Source of the DNA: Budorcas taxicolor
Taxonomy: Eukaryota > Chordata > Mammalia > Artiodactyla > Bovidae
Direction: 5' to 3'
Assembly (NCBI RefSeq): GCF_023091745.1
Contig: NC_068935.1
Coordinates: 21,745,775 to 21,809,774 of the forward strand
DNA: 64,000 nucleotides
Shown: positions 11,641 to 22,845 of the stretch, one piece after another
How the letters are laid out: each line of letters starts with the position of its first letter
Numbering within the stretch: the first letter of the stretch is position 1
The notes under the pieces: model-generated
What the model was told of the DNA's origin: nothing
Database searches by the model: none
The model's input: the letters and a program-made list of their open reading frames with translations, nothing else
Program-made: the position numbers and the translations under genes

Positions 11641-12030
11641 TTCTATCCCTTCCTCACCTCCATCAAGAGGGGACCCCATATTTAGGAGCTCTTGGCAAGA
11701 CCTCTACTTGATCCTTTCACACTCACACAAATACTGAAAGCCAAGCCTGTCCCTAAATTTGCACGGTCCAGAGCAAGTATACCAACAGAAGCAGGTGTAT
11801 CATATTTATACCTATTGAAATGTTGAAGACAGAGCCAACAAAAGGTAAACAGAATAATATCTCCTATCTTGAAGACTCTACCTTTATATTGATAAAATCA
11901 AAACATATGTTTTTTACATGCTGAAAATTTGTAAAATGCCCCAAATTACTGAATTATTATTTTATATATATAGCTTTCTGTTTATAGCTTTGTGATGTTT
12001 GTAAGAGTTATAAAATAAATACATAATTCA
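11641..12030. other. No gene or recognised repeat
   Basis: About 390 bases of AT-rich sequence in which I recognise nothing. Confidence 0.5.
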
Positions 12031-12032
12031 TA

Positions 12033-12464
12033 AGTTCAGTTCAGTTCAGTTGCTCAGTCGTGTCCGACTCTGCGACCCCTCGAATCGCAGCACGCCAGGC
12101 CTCCTGGTCCATCACCAACTCCCGCAGTTCACTCAGATTCACGTCCATCGAGTCAGTGATGACATCCAGCCATCTCATCCTCTGTCATCCCCTTCTCCTC
12201 CTGCCCCTAATCCCTCCCAGCATCAGAGTCTTTTCCAATGAGTCAACTCTTCGCATGAGGTGGCTAAAGTACTGGAGTTTCAGCTTTAGCATCATTCCTT
12301 CCAAAGAAATCCCAGGGCTGATCTCCTTTAGAATGGACTGGTTGGATCTCCTTGCAGTCCAAGGGACTCTCAAGAGTCTTCTCCAACACCACAGTTCAAA
12401 AGCATCAATTCTTTGACGCTCTGCCTTCTTCACAGTCCAACTCTCACATCCATACATTAGTACA
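12033..12464 (-). repeat. BovB LINE 3' end, 5'-truncated, antisense
   Basis: Begins with three cagtt units and the antisense 3' end, then the antisense arginine-rich GRRRRG region and the WCWRRLLRVPW / YGCESWTVKKA region. Minus-strand frame 12185-12475 is open for 96 codons. Truncation falls in VMYGCES. This is the younger BovB subtype with the gaactgaactga-type tail. Confidence 0.92.
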
Positions 12465-12978
12465 TATTTATTCAAGTAACTATTTTTCTTGATTTCATTG
12501 CAGAAAGGTCACTCTGAGGTTGAAAGAATCAAGATTTTCACATAATCTGAGTTCTATATGCAGTTCTGATTTGAAGGATTAAAATTAATATATATTCAAA
12601 ACTTATGAAATTTGAATGTTTTTATAGTAAATGTAAATTTAAATAAATTTACAATAAATTTTAAATGTTTTAAAGTTATTTTTCTTATAAAATAAAATAA
12701 GTAAAATTAATACCATACTTTTAAATCAAAATTATTATGTAAAGATTTTATTTAATTTTTTAAAAAGATAAACACTAAATACTTATATAAAATGAGATTG
12801 TTCACAAATTTTTAGTTTGATGTGTTAGTAACCAAAGAAAATTGGTATTAAGTTTACCCATATCATATCTTGACAGATATAGATACACCTTTAGGAGTAA
12901 TATGAATTGTTTAATAATGCAAGCTGTTTCTCTGCCAACATGTGCAGTTTTTGGATTTGGAGTTTCTCAAGAGCCATA
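12465..12978. other. AT-rich unique sequence
   Basis: About 510 bases, with a very AT-rich core around 12590-12780. No repeat or gene is recognised. Confidence 0.5.
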
Positions 12979-13187
12979 GATTCCCTGGTGGCTCAGATGG
13001 TAAAGAATCTTCCTGCAATGCAGGAGACCCTGGTTTGATCCCTGGGTCAGGAAGATCCCCTGGAGAGAGGAATGGCAGCCCAATCCAGTATTCTTGCCTG
13101 GAGAATTTTATGGACAGAGGAGACTGGTAAGTTCCATGGGGTCGCAAAGAGTCGGACATGACTGAACAACTGACACTTTCACTTCAG
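12979..13187 (+). mobile_element. Bov-tA SINE, full length
   Basis: Complete head (ttccctggtggctcagatgg, B-box-like ggtttgatccctggg), body (ggagagaggaatggcagccc) and tail (cggacatgactgaacaactg, then cactttcactt). An obvious TSD was not found. Confidence 0.93.
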
Positions 13188-13915
13188 GAACCATCAATCG
13201 TATCAGGAAGAGAATCAAAAAATGGATGCCAAGCACTATTCTGAGATGACACTTTGTTATGCAACAATCCATTGCATTCATATGAGTTGTAGGGTTTGAC
13301 AAGTTAGTTTTTCCTACTAACAGTGATTCTGCTGCTCAATCCTTCCCCACACTCTAGTGCACTGTCTAGGTCTGACTAAACACCAGTGCAAACCACAAAT
13401 CTTTATCACATGTGTTAGTTTAGATTCTTCTAAAGGCAGATGCCAAAACAGGATTAGACATGTAAGAGATTTATTACAGAAAATGCCTATGAAAGACAAA
13501 GGGAGGGAATTTGTAGGCAGGGAGCATCTTCACACAGTGTTAGAAGTCTGACCCCTATAGGACAAGGGAAAAAAGAGAGAAAAGAGGTCTCAGAATTTCA
13601 GATTGAAATACTGTTCTTAGAAAGTTTTAGGCAAATCAGTAGGTTGTCTTTGATCCAAAGCTGCACATTAGAGAAGACCTATGTCCTGCAAGAAAAAGCC
13701 TGTTCATGTTTCCCTGTAGTATTTAAGTTTTGACTAAGAGCCTGGGAAATGTGACCTTTTACAGAAATGTGATCATGGACCCAGAGGAGCCACAGCTGAA
13801 GCTGTTGTTCAACTAAGCTCAATGAAAACGTATTTAGGCAGCACATTTCTTGGTGACCAAAGTTTCACGGGTAGAACTCAGATTGTTAAACTATCAGTTC
13901 TCCAGAATTTAATTT
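13188..13915. other. Unrecognised 0.7-kb interval
   Basis: No domain-bearing frame. The stretch around 13430-13570 (gagatttattacagaaaatg and following) has the feel of an ancient LTR or DNA transposon, but I cannot assign it. Confidence 0.4.
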
Positions 13916-14279
13916 AGAGTCAACTCAACACTTGTCAAAAATCCTAGCAGGTTTTTCCTATAGAAATTAGTAAACTGATTCTTAAATTCATATGACAAAG
14001 GACCTAGAGTAGTCAAAATGACTTTTGTAAAGAACAAAGTTGAAAGACCTGTTTTCAAGACATTATAAATTTCTAGTTATCAAAGTAGTGTGGTGTTGGT
14101 GTGAAGATACACAAGTGGATCAACAGAACAACAAATAAAAGGATTCAGAAACAGACTCATACATGCGTATATGAAAATGATTTTCAACAATGTTGCAATG
14201 ACAATTAAGTCAGTGGGAAAAGGAGAGTCTTTTCAATAAATGGTACTGGAACAATTGAATAACTGTAGGCCAAAGTGCA

Positions 14280-15056
14280 TGCAGGAGAAACATCAACAAC
14301 CTAAGATGTACAGATGACACCAGTCTAATGGCAGAAAATGAAGAGGAACTAAAAAGCCTCTTGAAGAGGGTAAAAAAGGAGAGTGAAAAAGCTGACTTGA
14401 AGCTCAACTTCCAAAAAACTAAGATCATGGCATCTGGTCCCATCACTTCATGGCAAATAGAAGGGGGAAAAGTGGAAGTAGTGACAGACTTTATTTTCTT
14501 GGGCTCGAAAATCACTGCAAGGGTGACTGCAGCCATGAAATTAAAGATGCTTGCTCCTTGAAAGGAAAACTATGACAAATTGAGACAGCGTATTAAAAAG
14601 CAGATACATTACTTTGCCAACAAATTCCATATGGTAAAAACTATGGCTTTTCCAGTAGTCATGTATGGATATGAGAGCTGGACCAAAAGAAGACTGAGTG
14701 CCAAAGAATTGATGCTTTCAAACTGTGGTGTTGGAGAAGACTCTTGAGAGTCCCTTGGACAGCAAGAAGATCAAGCAAGTCAATCCTGAAGGAAATCAAT
14801 CCTGAATATTCACTAGAAGGACTGATGCTGAAGCTGAGGCTCCAATACTTTGGCCTCCTGATGTAAAGAGCCAACTCACTGGAAAAGACCCCTGAGGGAA
14901 GCAGGTGGCAGAGGATGAGATGATTGGATGGCATTATTGACTCAGTAAACATGAATTTGAGCAACTCCAAGAGATAGTGGAGGACAGAGGAGCCTAGCAT
15001 GCTGCAGTCCATGGGGTTGCAAAGAGTCGTACATTACTTAGTGACTGAACAACAAC
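14280..15056 (+). repeat. BovB LINE (older subtype) nested in L1
   Basis: Runs from the RT YADD region (here RCTDDTSLMAENEEELKSL-like, with the catalytic Tyr changed) to the older-type 3' end gactgaacaacaac. The flanking agtgca (14274-14279 and 15057-15062) is duplicated and is continuous with the L1 host on both sides. Several frameshifts are present. Confidence 0.9.
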
Positions 15057-15088
15057 AGTGCAAAAATAAACTTCAATCTATATATCAT

Positions 15089-15358
15089 CAGTTCAGTTCA
15101 GTTCAGTCACTCAGTCGTGTCCGACTCTTTGCGACTCCATGAATTGCAGCACGCCAGGCCTCCCTGTCCATCACCAACTCCCAGAGTTCACTCAGATTCT
15201 CCTCCTGCTCCCAATCCCTCCCAGCATCATAGTCTTTTCCAATGAGTCAGCTCTTCGCATGAGGTGGCCAAAGTACTGGAGTTTCAGCTTTAGCATCATT
15301 CCTTCCAAAGAAATCCCAGGGCTGATCTCCTTCAGAATGGACTGGTTGGATCTCCTTG
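15089..15358 (-). repeat. BovB LINE (younger subtype) nested in the same L1, antisense
   Basis: Antisense BovB 3' end with the younger tail. About 66 bases of consensus are deleted near 15197, so the block beginning tcctcctgctcccaatccc follows too soon. It truncates in the RRSNQSILKEIS region. It sits only 26 bases from the older BovB, in the opposite orientation, within the same L1. Confidence 0.9.
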
Positions 15359-16330
15359 CATACCATATTAAAAATTTATTCAAAATGGTTTATAGACCTA
15401 AATGTGAAGATTTCATAGATTAAGGAATGGCAAACAATATTCTGCAGGCCATATCCACTTCATCGTATGTTTTCATAAATAAAGATTTACTAGATAATAT
15501 CCAGAATATAAAGAATTTCTAAAACTCAGAAAAAATTCAAAAAACCTAATATTAAAATGGGCAGAAAGCTTGAGCAAGTGTTTCACCAAGTGAAAAAACA
15601 CTCAGCATTATTAGTTACTAAGGAATGTGTATTAAAACCACAGTGAGATACCACTAAGTACCTATTCAAATGGCTAAATGTCAAAAGACTCACCATGCCA
15701 AATGCTGACAAGGATATGGAGGAACTGCAATGTTGTACCATGCTGATGAGAATGTAATATGGTACAGCCACTTGGGAAAATGGTTTGTTTGCCACTCTCT
15801 TAAAAGTTAAATGTACACCTATCTTGATCCAGCCATTCTATTCACACTGACTTACCCAAGAGGATAAAAGCATATGCCCCTACAATTATTGTATGTGAAC
15901 ATTCCTTGCAGTTTTATTTTAATTCTCAAAAACTGGAAACAACTCAAGTGTTCATCAACAGGTAAATGAATGGACAAACTGTTTTATATTAACCGTTGCT
16001 ACATACAACAACATGAATAAATAGGTAATTATGCAAAATGAATAAAATCAAACAGAAAAGAGGAGCTCATACTATATGATTCCATTTATATAAAATTCTA
16101 GAAAATTAAAAATGTATAGTCACAGAACAGATCATTGGTTATTTGTTGGGGAGTATTAGGAGGGGCAGAAGAAAGGGACTGTGAAGAGGCACAAAGGAAG
16201 TTGAGGGAATTAAATGTGTTCATTAGATTAACTAGAGTGACGGTTTCATGATTGTGTAGGTATATAAAAACTTATCAAATGTACACTTTAAACATGCCAA
16301 TTATACTTCAATAGAGCTGTTTTTAAAAGT

Positions 16331-17121
16331 TAATACAAGTATTCACTGATAAAAGTTTACCCTCTTTAAGGACAAGGACTCCTAACCATATAAAACCTAG
16401 GATTGTGAAGATGTGAGTTCCTCCTCATTGGAACTGATGGCAAGAGAACCTCTCCTTTGACCCCCTGGTTCCTGGACTCATGGAGCCTTCCTTTTGGGGA
16501 TACAATACCATATAGAGATCTTTAACTTAAGACATTTACTGCTTCTTGGAGAATGGCAATCTTTTTCTGCAAAGCATTGCCTCTACTTTTGCTTTAGCTG
16601 TGCCCTTGAAAAGCTATTCCAATGCTCTATGAAGTCAGTTGCTTCTGGAGGGTTCAATGTGTAACACCCACTGTGGATATCATGGCCATGAGGACATTTC
16701 TACTCCTCCTTTGTTTGAAAATGTGTACCTTGGTGGGATGTTGGATGCTATGTTGTATAGGATTCTGTCCTCATGGATTGAACCTATCTTAAGCCCCAAG
16801 ATGGTATTGTTGGTTAAGGCTCTTCGTACAGTAAAGGAACACCTGGAATAGACATATATTCCTTTGAGAGACAAAACCATTGATCTTTCTTGTACTTACG
16901 GAACTTTGATGTAAGCAACTTTCCACCTAGTGGCTGGCTGGTTTCCATGAAGCATAGAGTCATAGCAGGGACTCAGTATTGGTTTCTATTGCTGACAGGT
17001 TACACTTTCAAAGGCAGCACTTGCTAAACTAGTCTTAGAAGGTAGAAGTCCATGCTATTAGGCCTATATATAATCTACATCTTTCCTACCCTGGCCACTC
17101 CGTTCCTGTGCCCATTATACC
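16331..17121. other. Unrecognised 0.8-kb interval with a 70-codon frame
   Basis: The plus-strand frame 16639-16851 (starting MLLEGSMCN, ending VKEHLE) is the only sizeable frame. Its look and surroundings suggest decayed internal sequence of an old LTR retroelement, but no diagnostic motif (protease DTG, RT YXDD, integrase) is visible. I do not call it a gene. Confidence 0.35.
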
Positions 17122-17135
17122 ATTTCCAGGGTGGT

Positions 17136-17242
17136 GCTTTAGTCGCTAAGTCATGTCCAGCTCTTGCAACCCCATGGACTGTAGTCTGCCAGGCTCCTCT
17201 GTCCACGGGATTCTCTAGGCAAGAATACTGGAGTTGTCCAGT
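17136..17242 (-). mobile_element. Bov-A SINE fragment with perfect TSD
   Basis: Antisense Bov-A body from gctttagtcgctaagtcatg to gcaagaatactggagt, lacking the tRNA-like head. The 14-bp flank atttccagggtggt is perfectly duplicated at 17122-17135 and 17243-17256, so the copy was already 5'-truncated when it inserted. Confidence 0.92.
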
Positions 17243-17256
17243 ATTTCCAGGGTGGT

Positions 17257-17770
17257 CCATGACAAAGGCTAGCTAATGATAACTGGCTGAGTTATTTTGT
17301 CTACTCATTTGTTCAATGTTCTTCCATGGTGGATGCCTTCTGCTTGGCGTTAATATATAAAATTAAAAATCTTTACATTTAGTGCCTACTCCCATATATT
17401 CATATGCCTCCACTTCAGACTTTGTCTCTGTTTTTCCAGCCTTTTGTCCTTCCAGGCTGTGGACCTGATGGCTGGAAAATTATAATTTCCTTTATATACA
17501 TTTTTTTTTTCTGTTCCATCTAACAATTCAAAAGGAAATACACTATTTCCATCCCTTTAATAGTTATCATTAAAAGTTTAAGATACATACTAAATAGACT
17601 CTAAATTTACTCTCAATTTCTAGGCTTCTCTTGGACAATCTAAGGATTCAAAATGCTTTGACTCTAATCACTCCACTACATCTTACATGTTACAACTGTC
17701 CTGTATTTTAGTTTTATCTTGTTTCTTTTAACTCCTGTAGTAAGACATTTATTTTTATTCAATTAATAAA
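17257..17770. other. No gene or recognised repeat
   Basis: About 510 bases. The upstream part may continue the unrecognised element before the SINE. Nothing is identifiable with confidence. Confidence 0.4.
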
Positions 17771-18313
17771 AAACGCTTACTCCTTGGAAGAAAAGTTATG
17801 ACCAACCTAGTTAGTATATTCAAAAGCAGAGACATTACTTTGCCGACTAAGGTCCGTCTAGTCAAGGCTATGGTTTTTCCTGTGGTCATGTATGGATGTG
17901 AGAGTTGGACTGTGAAGAAGGCTGAGAGCTGAAGAATTGATGCTTTTGAACTGTGGTATTGGAGAAGACTCTTGACAGTTCCTTGGACTGCAAGGAGATC
18001 CAACCAGTCCATTCTGAAGGAGATCAGCCCTGGGATTTCTTTGGAAGGAATGATGCTGAAGCTGAAACTCCAGTACTTTGGCCACCTCATGCGAAGAGCT
18101 GACTCATTGGAAAAGACTCTGACGCTGGGAGGGATTGCGGGCAGGAGGAGGAGGGGGCGACCCAGGATGAGATGGCTGGATGGCATCACGGACTCGATGG
18201 ATGTGAGTCTGAGTGAACTCCGGGAGATGGTGATGGGAAGGGAGGCCTGGCGTGTTGCAGTTCATGGGGTTGCAAAGAGTCGGACACGACTGAGCGACTG
18301 AACTGAACTGAAT
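17771..18313 (+). repeat. BovB LINE 3' end, 5'-truncated
   Basis: Starts in the RRLLLGRK region (aaacgcttactccttggaag) and runs to the younger-type end gaactgaactga. Plus-strand frame 17972-18301 is open for 109 codons to the natural BovB stop (RTRLSD). It is followed after about 22 bases by another BovB in the same orientation. Confidence 0.93.
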
Positions 18314-18335
18314 ATTTGTTTATATTTATACACAA

Positions 18336-19715
18336 ACTCAGCAGTGGCCACAGGACTGGAAAAAGTCTGTTTTCATTCCAATTCCAAAGAAAGGCAATGC
18401 CAAAGAATGCTCAAACTACCACACAATTGCACTCATCTCACATGCTAGTAAAGTAATGCTCAAAATTCTCCAAGCCAGGCTTCAGCAATACGTGAACCAT
18501 GAACTTCCTGATGTTCAAGCTGATTTTAGAAAAGGCAGAGGAACCAGAGATCAAACTGCCAACATCCGCTGGATCATGGAAAAAGCAAGAGAGTTCCAGA
18601 AAAACATCTATTTCTGCTTTATTGACTATGCCAAAGCCTTTGCCTGTGTGGATCACAATAAACTGTGGAGAATTCTGAAAGAGATGGGAATACCAGACCA
18701 CCTGACCTGCCTCTTGAGAAATCTGTATGCAGGTCAGGAAGCAACAGTTAGAACTGGACATGGAACAACAGACTGGTTCCAAATAGGAAAAGGAGTATGT
18801 CAAGGCTGTATACTGCCTCATTCTGCTTATTTAACTTCTATGCAGAGTACATCATGAGAAATGCTGGGCTGGAGGAAGCACAAGCCGGAATCAAGATTGC
18901 AGGCAGAAATATCAATAACCTCAGATATGCAGATGACACCACCCTTATGGCAGACAGTGAAGAGGAACTAAAAAGCCTCTTGATGAAAATGAAAGTGGAG
19001 AGTGAAAAAGTTGACTTAAAGCTCAACATTCAGAAAACAAAGATCATGGCATTCGGTCCCATCACTTCATGGGAAATAGATGGGGAGAGAGTGGAAACGG
19101 TGTCAGACTTTATCTTTTGGGGCTCCAAAATCACTGTAGATGGTGACTGCAGCCATGAAATTAAAAGACGCTTACTCCTTGAAAGGAAAGTTTTGACCAA
19201 CTTAGATAGCATATTCAAAAGCAGAGACATTACTTTGCCAACAAAAGTCTGTCTAGTCAAGGCTATGGTTTTTCCAGTAGTCATGTATGGATGTGAGAGT
19301 TGGACTGTGAAGAAAGCTGAGCACTGGAGAATTGATGCTTTTGAACTGTGGTGTTGGAGAAGAGTCTTGAGAGTCCCTTGGACTGCAAGGAGATCCAATC
19401 AGTCCATTCTGAAGGAGATCAGTCCTGGGTGTTCTTTGGAAGGAATGATGCTAAAGCTGAAACTCCAGTACTTTGGCCACCTCATGCAAAGAGTTGACTC
19501 ATTGGAAAAGACTCTGATGCTGGGAGGGATTGGGGGCAGGAGGAGAAGGGGACGACCGAGGATGAGATGGCTGGATGTCATCACTGACTCGATGGACGTG
19601 AGTTTGAGTGAATTCCGGGAGTTGGTGATGGACAGGGAGGCCTAACGTGCTGAGATTCATGGGTTGGCAAAGAGTCGGACACGACTGAGCGACTGAACTG
19701 AACTGATCTGAACTG
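18336..19715 (+). repeat. BovB LINE carrying the longest RT frame in the window
   Basis: A 1.38-kb 5'-truncated younger-subtype BovB. It starts just before the RT domain (actcagcagtggccacagg) and ends in gaactgaactgatctgaact. It follows another BovB head-to-tail. Flanks are vaguely similar (tatacaca versus atatacaa), so the TSD is uncertain. Confidence 0.93.
18456..19645 (+). pseudogene. BovB reverse transcriptase remnant
   Basis: Frame 18456-18857 encodes RT fingers and palm, including ADFRKGRGTRDQTANIRW and FCFIDYAKAFACVDHNKL. The latter carries the first catalytic Asp, in FIDYAKAF. A net +2 change near 18811-18830 shifts the frame. The second frame, 18797-19645 (282 codons), contains NNLRYADDTTLMADSEEELK (the YADD catalytic pair), VMYGCESWTVKKAEH and an arginine-rich GGRRRRGRPRMRWLD segment, and ends early because a conserved Trp codon has become TAA at 19643-19645. 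The protein would be nuclear and drive target-primed reverse transcription in an intact RTE element. This copy lacks the endonuclease and cannot be active. Confidence 0.88.
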
Positions 19716-19789
19716 AACTGATATACAACCTCTTATTCTTCTTTCATCATTTCTTTTTTTCTCATTTGATTTTTAAAATCTATTTTTCT

Positions 19790-19935
19790 GATTTGATTTT
19801 ATTTTAGTAAAATTTATATAATTTAAAATATACCATTTTCACTACTTTTAATTATAACCATTCAGTGGCATTAAGTATATTCACATTTTCCCCCAACCAT
19901 TACCACTATACATTTCAGATTTTATTTTTTTTATT
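19790..19935 (-). repeat. L1M 3' fragment, antisense
   Basis: The series ataaccattcagtggcatta, cattcacattttcccccaac and cattaccactatacatttc matches a common old L1 3' region read antisense. It is short and diverged. Confidence 0.55.
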
Positions 19936-19949
19936 TTTACAGGATAGTG

Positions 19950-20290
19950 TTTATTTGTTTATTTGACATTGATGCAAAAATCCTCAGCAGAATACTAACA
20001 ATCCAAATCCAACAATATATTAAAAGAATCATATACCATGATCAAGTGGGATTTATCCCAGGGATGCAAGGGTTTTTCAGTATCCACTAATCAATCAGTG
20101 TAATACATAACATCAATCAACTGAAGAATAAAAACCATGTGATTATCTCAATAGATGCAGAAAAGGCTTTTGACAAAATTCAGCACCCATTTATGATAAA
20201 AATTCTCCAGAAAATGGGCATAGAGGGAACATGCCTCAACATAATAAAGGTCATATATGACAAACCTATAGTTAACATCACACTCTCATT
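19950..20290 (+). repeat. L1 ORF2 reverse transcriptase fragment
   Basis: Plus-strand L1 RT sequence. Translation in broken frames gives the ISIDAEKAFDKIQHPF motif with a catalytic Asp, preceded by a degraded GFIPGMQG-like segment. It sits between antisense L1M pieces, so it is a separate insertion or a rearranged piece. Confidence 0.8.
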
Positions 20291-21262
20291 ATTTTTCTTT
20301 GTGTTTTAAGTCTTCCTCTGGGAAGACTTCCTGTCACTATTGCTGAAGTATATCCTTTAAAGTTCCCTTTAGTGAAGATCTGTCTTATGTAAATCCCGTC
20401 CCTTTTTGTTTTCTAGAAAAGTGAAATGTGAATGAGAGGTGATATATTTTCTCAGCTTTTTGAAGTTATTATTACATTGTCATATTTTCTGTACTACTCT
20501 GGATAAGTCTACTGTGAGTTTAATAGTTTTTCCTTCAAAGGTATTTTGTCTTTACTCTTTGTTTGTTTGTTTGTTTTTTTAACAATTTGTTTTGTTTTAG
20601 TGTTCTTTAGTTTTACTGTGACATGTCAGATTTGGACGTCTTTTGATTTATCCTACTTGTGAGAAATTGTGTTTCTTCAACCTGAAGGCATCGGTCATTA
20701 CCTCTTTGACTTTTATCTCTCCTCCATTCTCATAATTCTCTCTCCAGGACTCCTATCATGTACTCATTGGAACTTCTCATTCTATCTTCATGTTTCTAAA
20801 TTTCTCTTTGAATATTTTCTATCTCTTTGTCCTTCTGGGAAATTTTTGGGAAAAATTTTCAGATCTAACCGTTCACAGACCTTTGCTTTATTAAGTCAAA
20901 TATCTTATTTTTTTGATATTAGTAAATCTCTTCTGAGAATCTACAACTTCATAATTAGCTTTTCTCTCTGATTTCTACCACTGTCTCTATTTTTGTCTTT
21001 CTTCCCCCTTCTCTCTTTCCTTCAATCTCTCTCTCTTTCTGCCTTCCTGGGTCAAAATTTGCTCTTTTTTGGGATTTCATATGTGAATGTTTTAAACTTT
21101 ATATTTTGATCAGCTATGAGTTGAATAGCATTCTTATTGTATTATATTCAGAGTTTCTTGAAGTTTTAATGGATTTTTCTCAATATATTTAATCTGCCTT
21201 ATTTCTAGGAACAAAAGTTGACATCCATGACCTTTTAAAAAGTAATCAAATTAATTAACAGC
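20291..21262 (-). repeat. Ancient L1M 3' region, antisense
   Basis: T-rich, low-complexity antisense L1M-type sequence with the usual order of landmarks: tagtgaagatctgtc, tattattacattgtcat, ttctcattctatcttcatg and attttcagatctaaccg. It includes a (GTTT)n tract at 20559-20578 and a pyrimidine-rich stretch around 20980-21050. The 100-codon plus frame 20669-20971 is a chance frame. Confidence 0.6.
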
Positions 21263-21265
21263 ATA

Positions 21266-21472
21266 TGGTTTTTAGTTGCTAAGTTGTGTCTGACTCTTGC
21301 GACACCATGGACTATAGACTGCCAGGCTCCTCTGTCAGTGGGATTCTACAGGCAAGAATACTGGAGTGGGTTTCCATTTCCTTCTCCAAGGGATCTTCCT
21401 GACCCAGGTATCGAACCAGGGTCTCCTGCATTGCAGGCAGATTCTTAACCAACAGAGCTATGAGGGAAGCCT
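21266..21472 (-). mobile_element. Bov-tA SINE, full length, antisense
   Basis: Antisense tail (tttagttgctaagttgtgtc), body (aggcaagaatactggagtgg) and tRNA-like head (gcaggcagattcttaaccaa, then gctatgagggaagcc). No convincing TSD was found. Confidence 0.93.
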
Positions 21473-21580
21473 ACTTAATGTAGTGTGGTAATATCAAATC
21501 TTGTTTTAATCACATAAATGTCTATGTTACTTATCCCATTCTAAATAACCATTGAAAGAATTTGTGGTAACTCCGTTTGA

Positions 21581-21607
21581 AAAAAAAAAAAAAAAAAGAA
21601 AAGAAAA
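21581..21607. repeat. Poly-A tract
   Basis: About 18 As followed by an A-rich continuation. It could be the remnant tail of a retroposed element, but nothing recognisable precedes it. Confidence 0.8.
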
Positions 21608-21722
21608 CCTCATCAAAATAATAGCTAGACCTTTTTTGTGTTTTTTTTTTTCCCAAGTTTTTTGTAGATACTCTTAATTGCTCTTATTAGCATCTGTAAG
21701 ACCTATTGAGAAGGCTTCAGTG

Positions 21723-21928
21723 GTTAGTTGTTTAGTCGCGAAGTGTCCAACTCTTGCAACTCAATGGACTGTAGCCTGCCAGGCTCCTCTGTCCATGGGA
21801 TTCTCCAGGCAAGAATACTAGAGTGGGTTGCCATTTCCTCTTCCAGAGGATCTTACCAACCCAGGAATCAAATCAGGGTCTCCTGCATTGCAGGCAGATT
21901 CTTTACCAACAGAGCTTTGAGGGAAGCC
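21723..21928 (-). mobile_element. Bov-tA SINE with 16-bp perfect TSD, antisense
   Basis: A complete antisense Bov-tA copy. The 16-bp flank tgagaaggcttcagtg is perfectly duplicated at 21707-21722 and 21929-21944. It lies about 250 bp from the previous, similar SINE in the same orientation. Confidence 0.96.
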
Positions 21929-22008
21929 TGAGAAGGCTTCAGTGAAGCTTCCTAAACCGCTTTTTCTCATTCAAAAAAGTCCTCAGATTAATTTGACTTT
22001 TGTTTTTT

Positions 22009-22054
22009 CAGTTCAGTTCAGTTCAGTTCAGTTCAGTTCAGTCGCTCAGTCGTG
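22009..22054 (-). repeat. Extremely truncated BovB 3' end with expanded cagtt tail
   Basis: Only the last ~45 bases of an antisense BovB: seven cagtt units followed by gctcagtcgtg. A ttgtttt heptamer occurs on both sides (about 22001 and 22055), consistent with a tiny but genuine retrotransposition event. Confidence 0.8.
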
Positions 22055-22059
22055 TTGTT

Positions 22060-22834
22060 TTATAGGTACCATCAAAACAGTTGTTTACAATGAGAATGCT
22101 CTAGATTTAGTAATTTGTTAGTGTCTCTAGTTTTAAAAGGATCCTTCATTTGGCCACCAATTAAGAATGAAAAAAGACCTCTTATAAGCCTGATATAAGC
22201 AAACATACACACAATAGAACAACCCAGGAAGATCAGATAGAACATTTACATCCCAAAGACACAGAGAAATCTGAGCGTCTCCCTAGAAGAACTTGCTTAA
22301 GAGTAGAATAACAGCGTATATATCAACACTAATTCAAGGGTATGAGTTAAGCAAACTTTTCTTGGCTTCAGTCTATATGATAACAATATCGGGCAGCAAT
22401 AAAGGACCTGAAAGCTTTTCAAAACGCTTCCATATTGTATCTAATTTTACCCTCTCAAAACATTTATAAAGCTGAATATCTTAACCAGAGAGGTGAAGGT
22501 ACTTGACAAGCTCATACAGCATGTTAGGGGCAACTCACACTACTAAGCACCAAGATCAATACATTCTTTCCTATTAATATTTCATAAAGTAAGACATTTA
22601 TCTCTTTGCTTGAGAAGATCCTCTTTGATTTCAAAAATCCAAAGAGCTACAATGCATGCTTTCTTCCTATTTGAAAGAATGTCTTGGACTCTAAAATTTG
22701 TGCTTTGGGATTTGAATATAAAAAGAATCTATGCTAGAAACTCCAGTTACAGTTTCCTTTGGATTATGAAGGCAGAACAGTTTTATACCTCTCTTTTGGA
22801 ATGCATTAAGACATATTCTGTATTACAGTTATTT
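22060..22834. other. Unique sequence with a weak MIR trace
   Basis: Around 22420-22545 the sequence follows a degraded MIR pattern (tatctaattttaccctctc, then the ttaaccagagaggtgaagg region). The 76-codon plus frame 22610-22840 has no recognisable domain. The rest is unassigned. Confidence 0.4.
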
Positions 22835-22845
22835 ATATGAACAAA

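Larger units (their letters stand above)
13916..16330 (+). repeat. Old L1 LINE 3' half, interrupted by two BovBs
   Basis: L1 ORF2 C-terminal and 3' UTR sequence in three pieces: 13916-14279, 15057-15088 and about 15359-16330. When the two BovB insertions are removed the L1 landmarks read through in the correct order, from the region near 14220-14280 through the caaaaataaacttcaatc block to the terminal attatacttcaatagagctg. A short foreign-looking patch near 15421-15480 resembles an old MER repeat. No coding frame survives. Confidence 0.85.

Noticed and set aside
12979..13060. tRNA gene
   Set aside because: The tRNA-like head belongs to a Bov-tA SINE. It lacks a full cloverleaf and continues directly into the SINE body.
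18797..19645. 282-codon open frame as a host gene
   Set aside because: It is the RT and C-terminal part of a BovB with YADD and ESWTVKKAE blocks, no start of its own, an upstream frameshift and a premature stop.
22009..22042. CRISPR-like or satellite array of cagtt units
   Set aside because: It is the slippage-prone 3' tail of BovB, with no spacers and only a few units.
22610..22840. 76-codon frame as a small gene
   Set aside because: No recognisable domain, no supporting context, and it runs into a BovB TSD.
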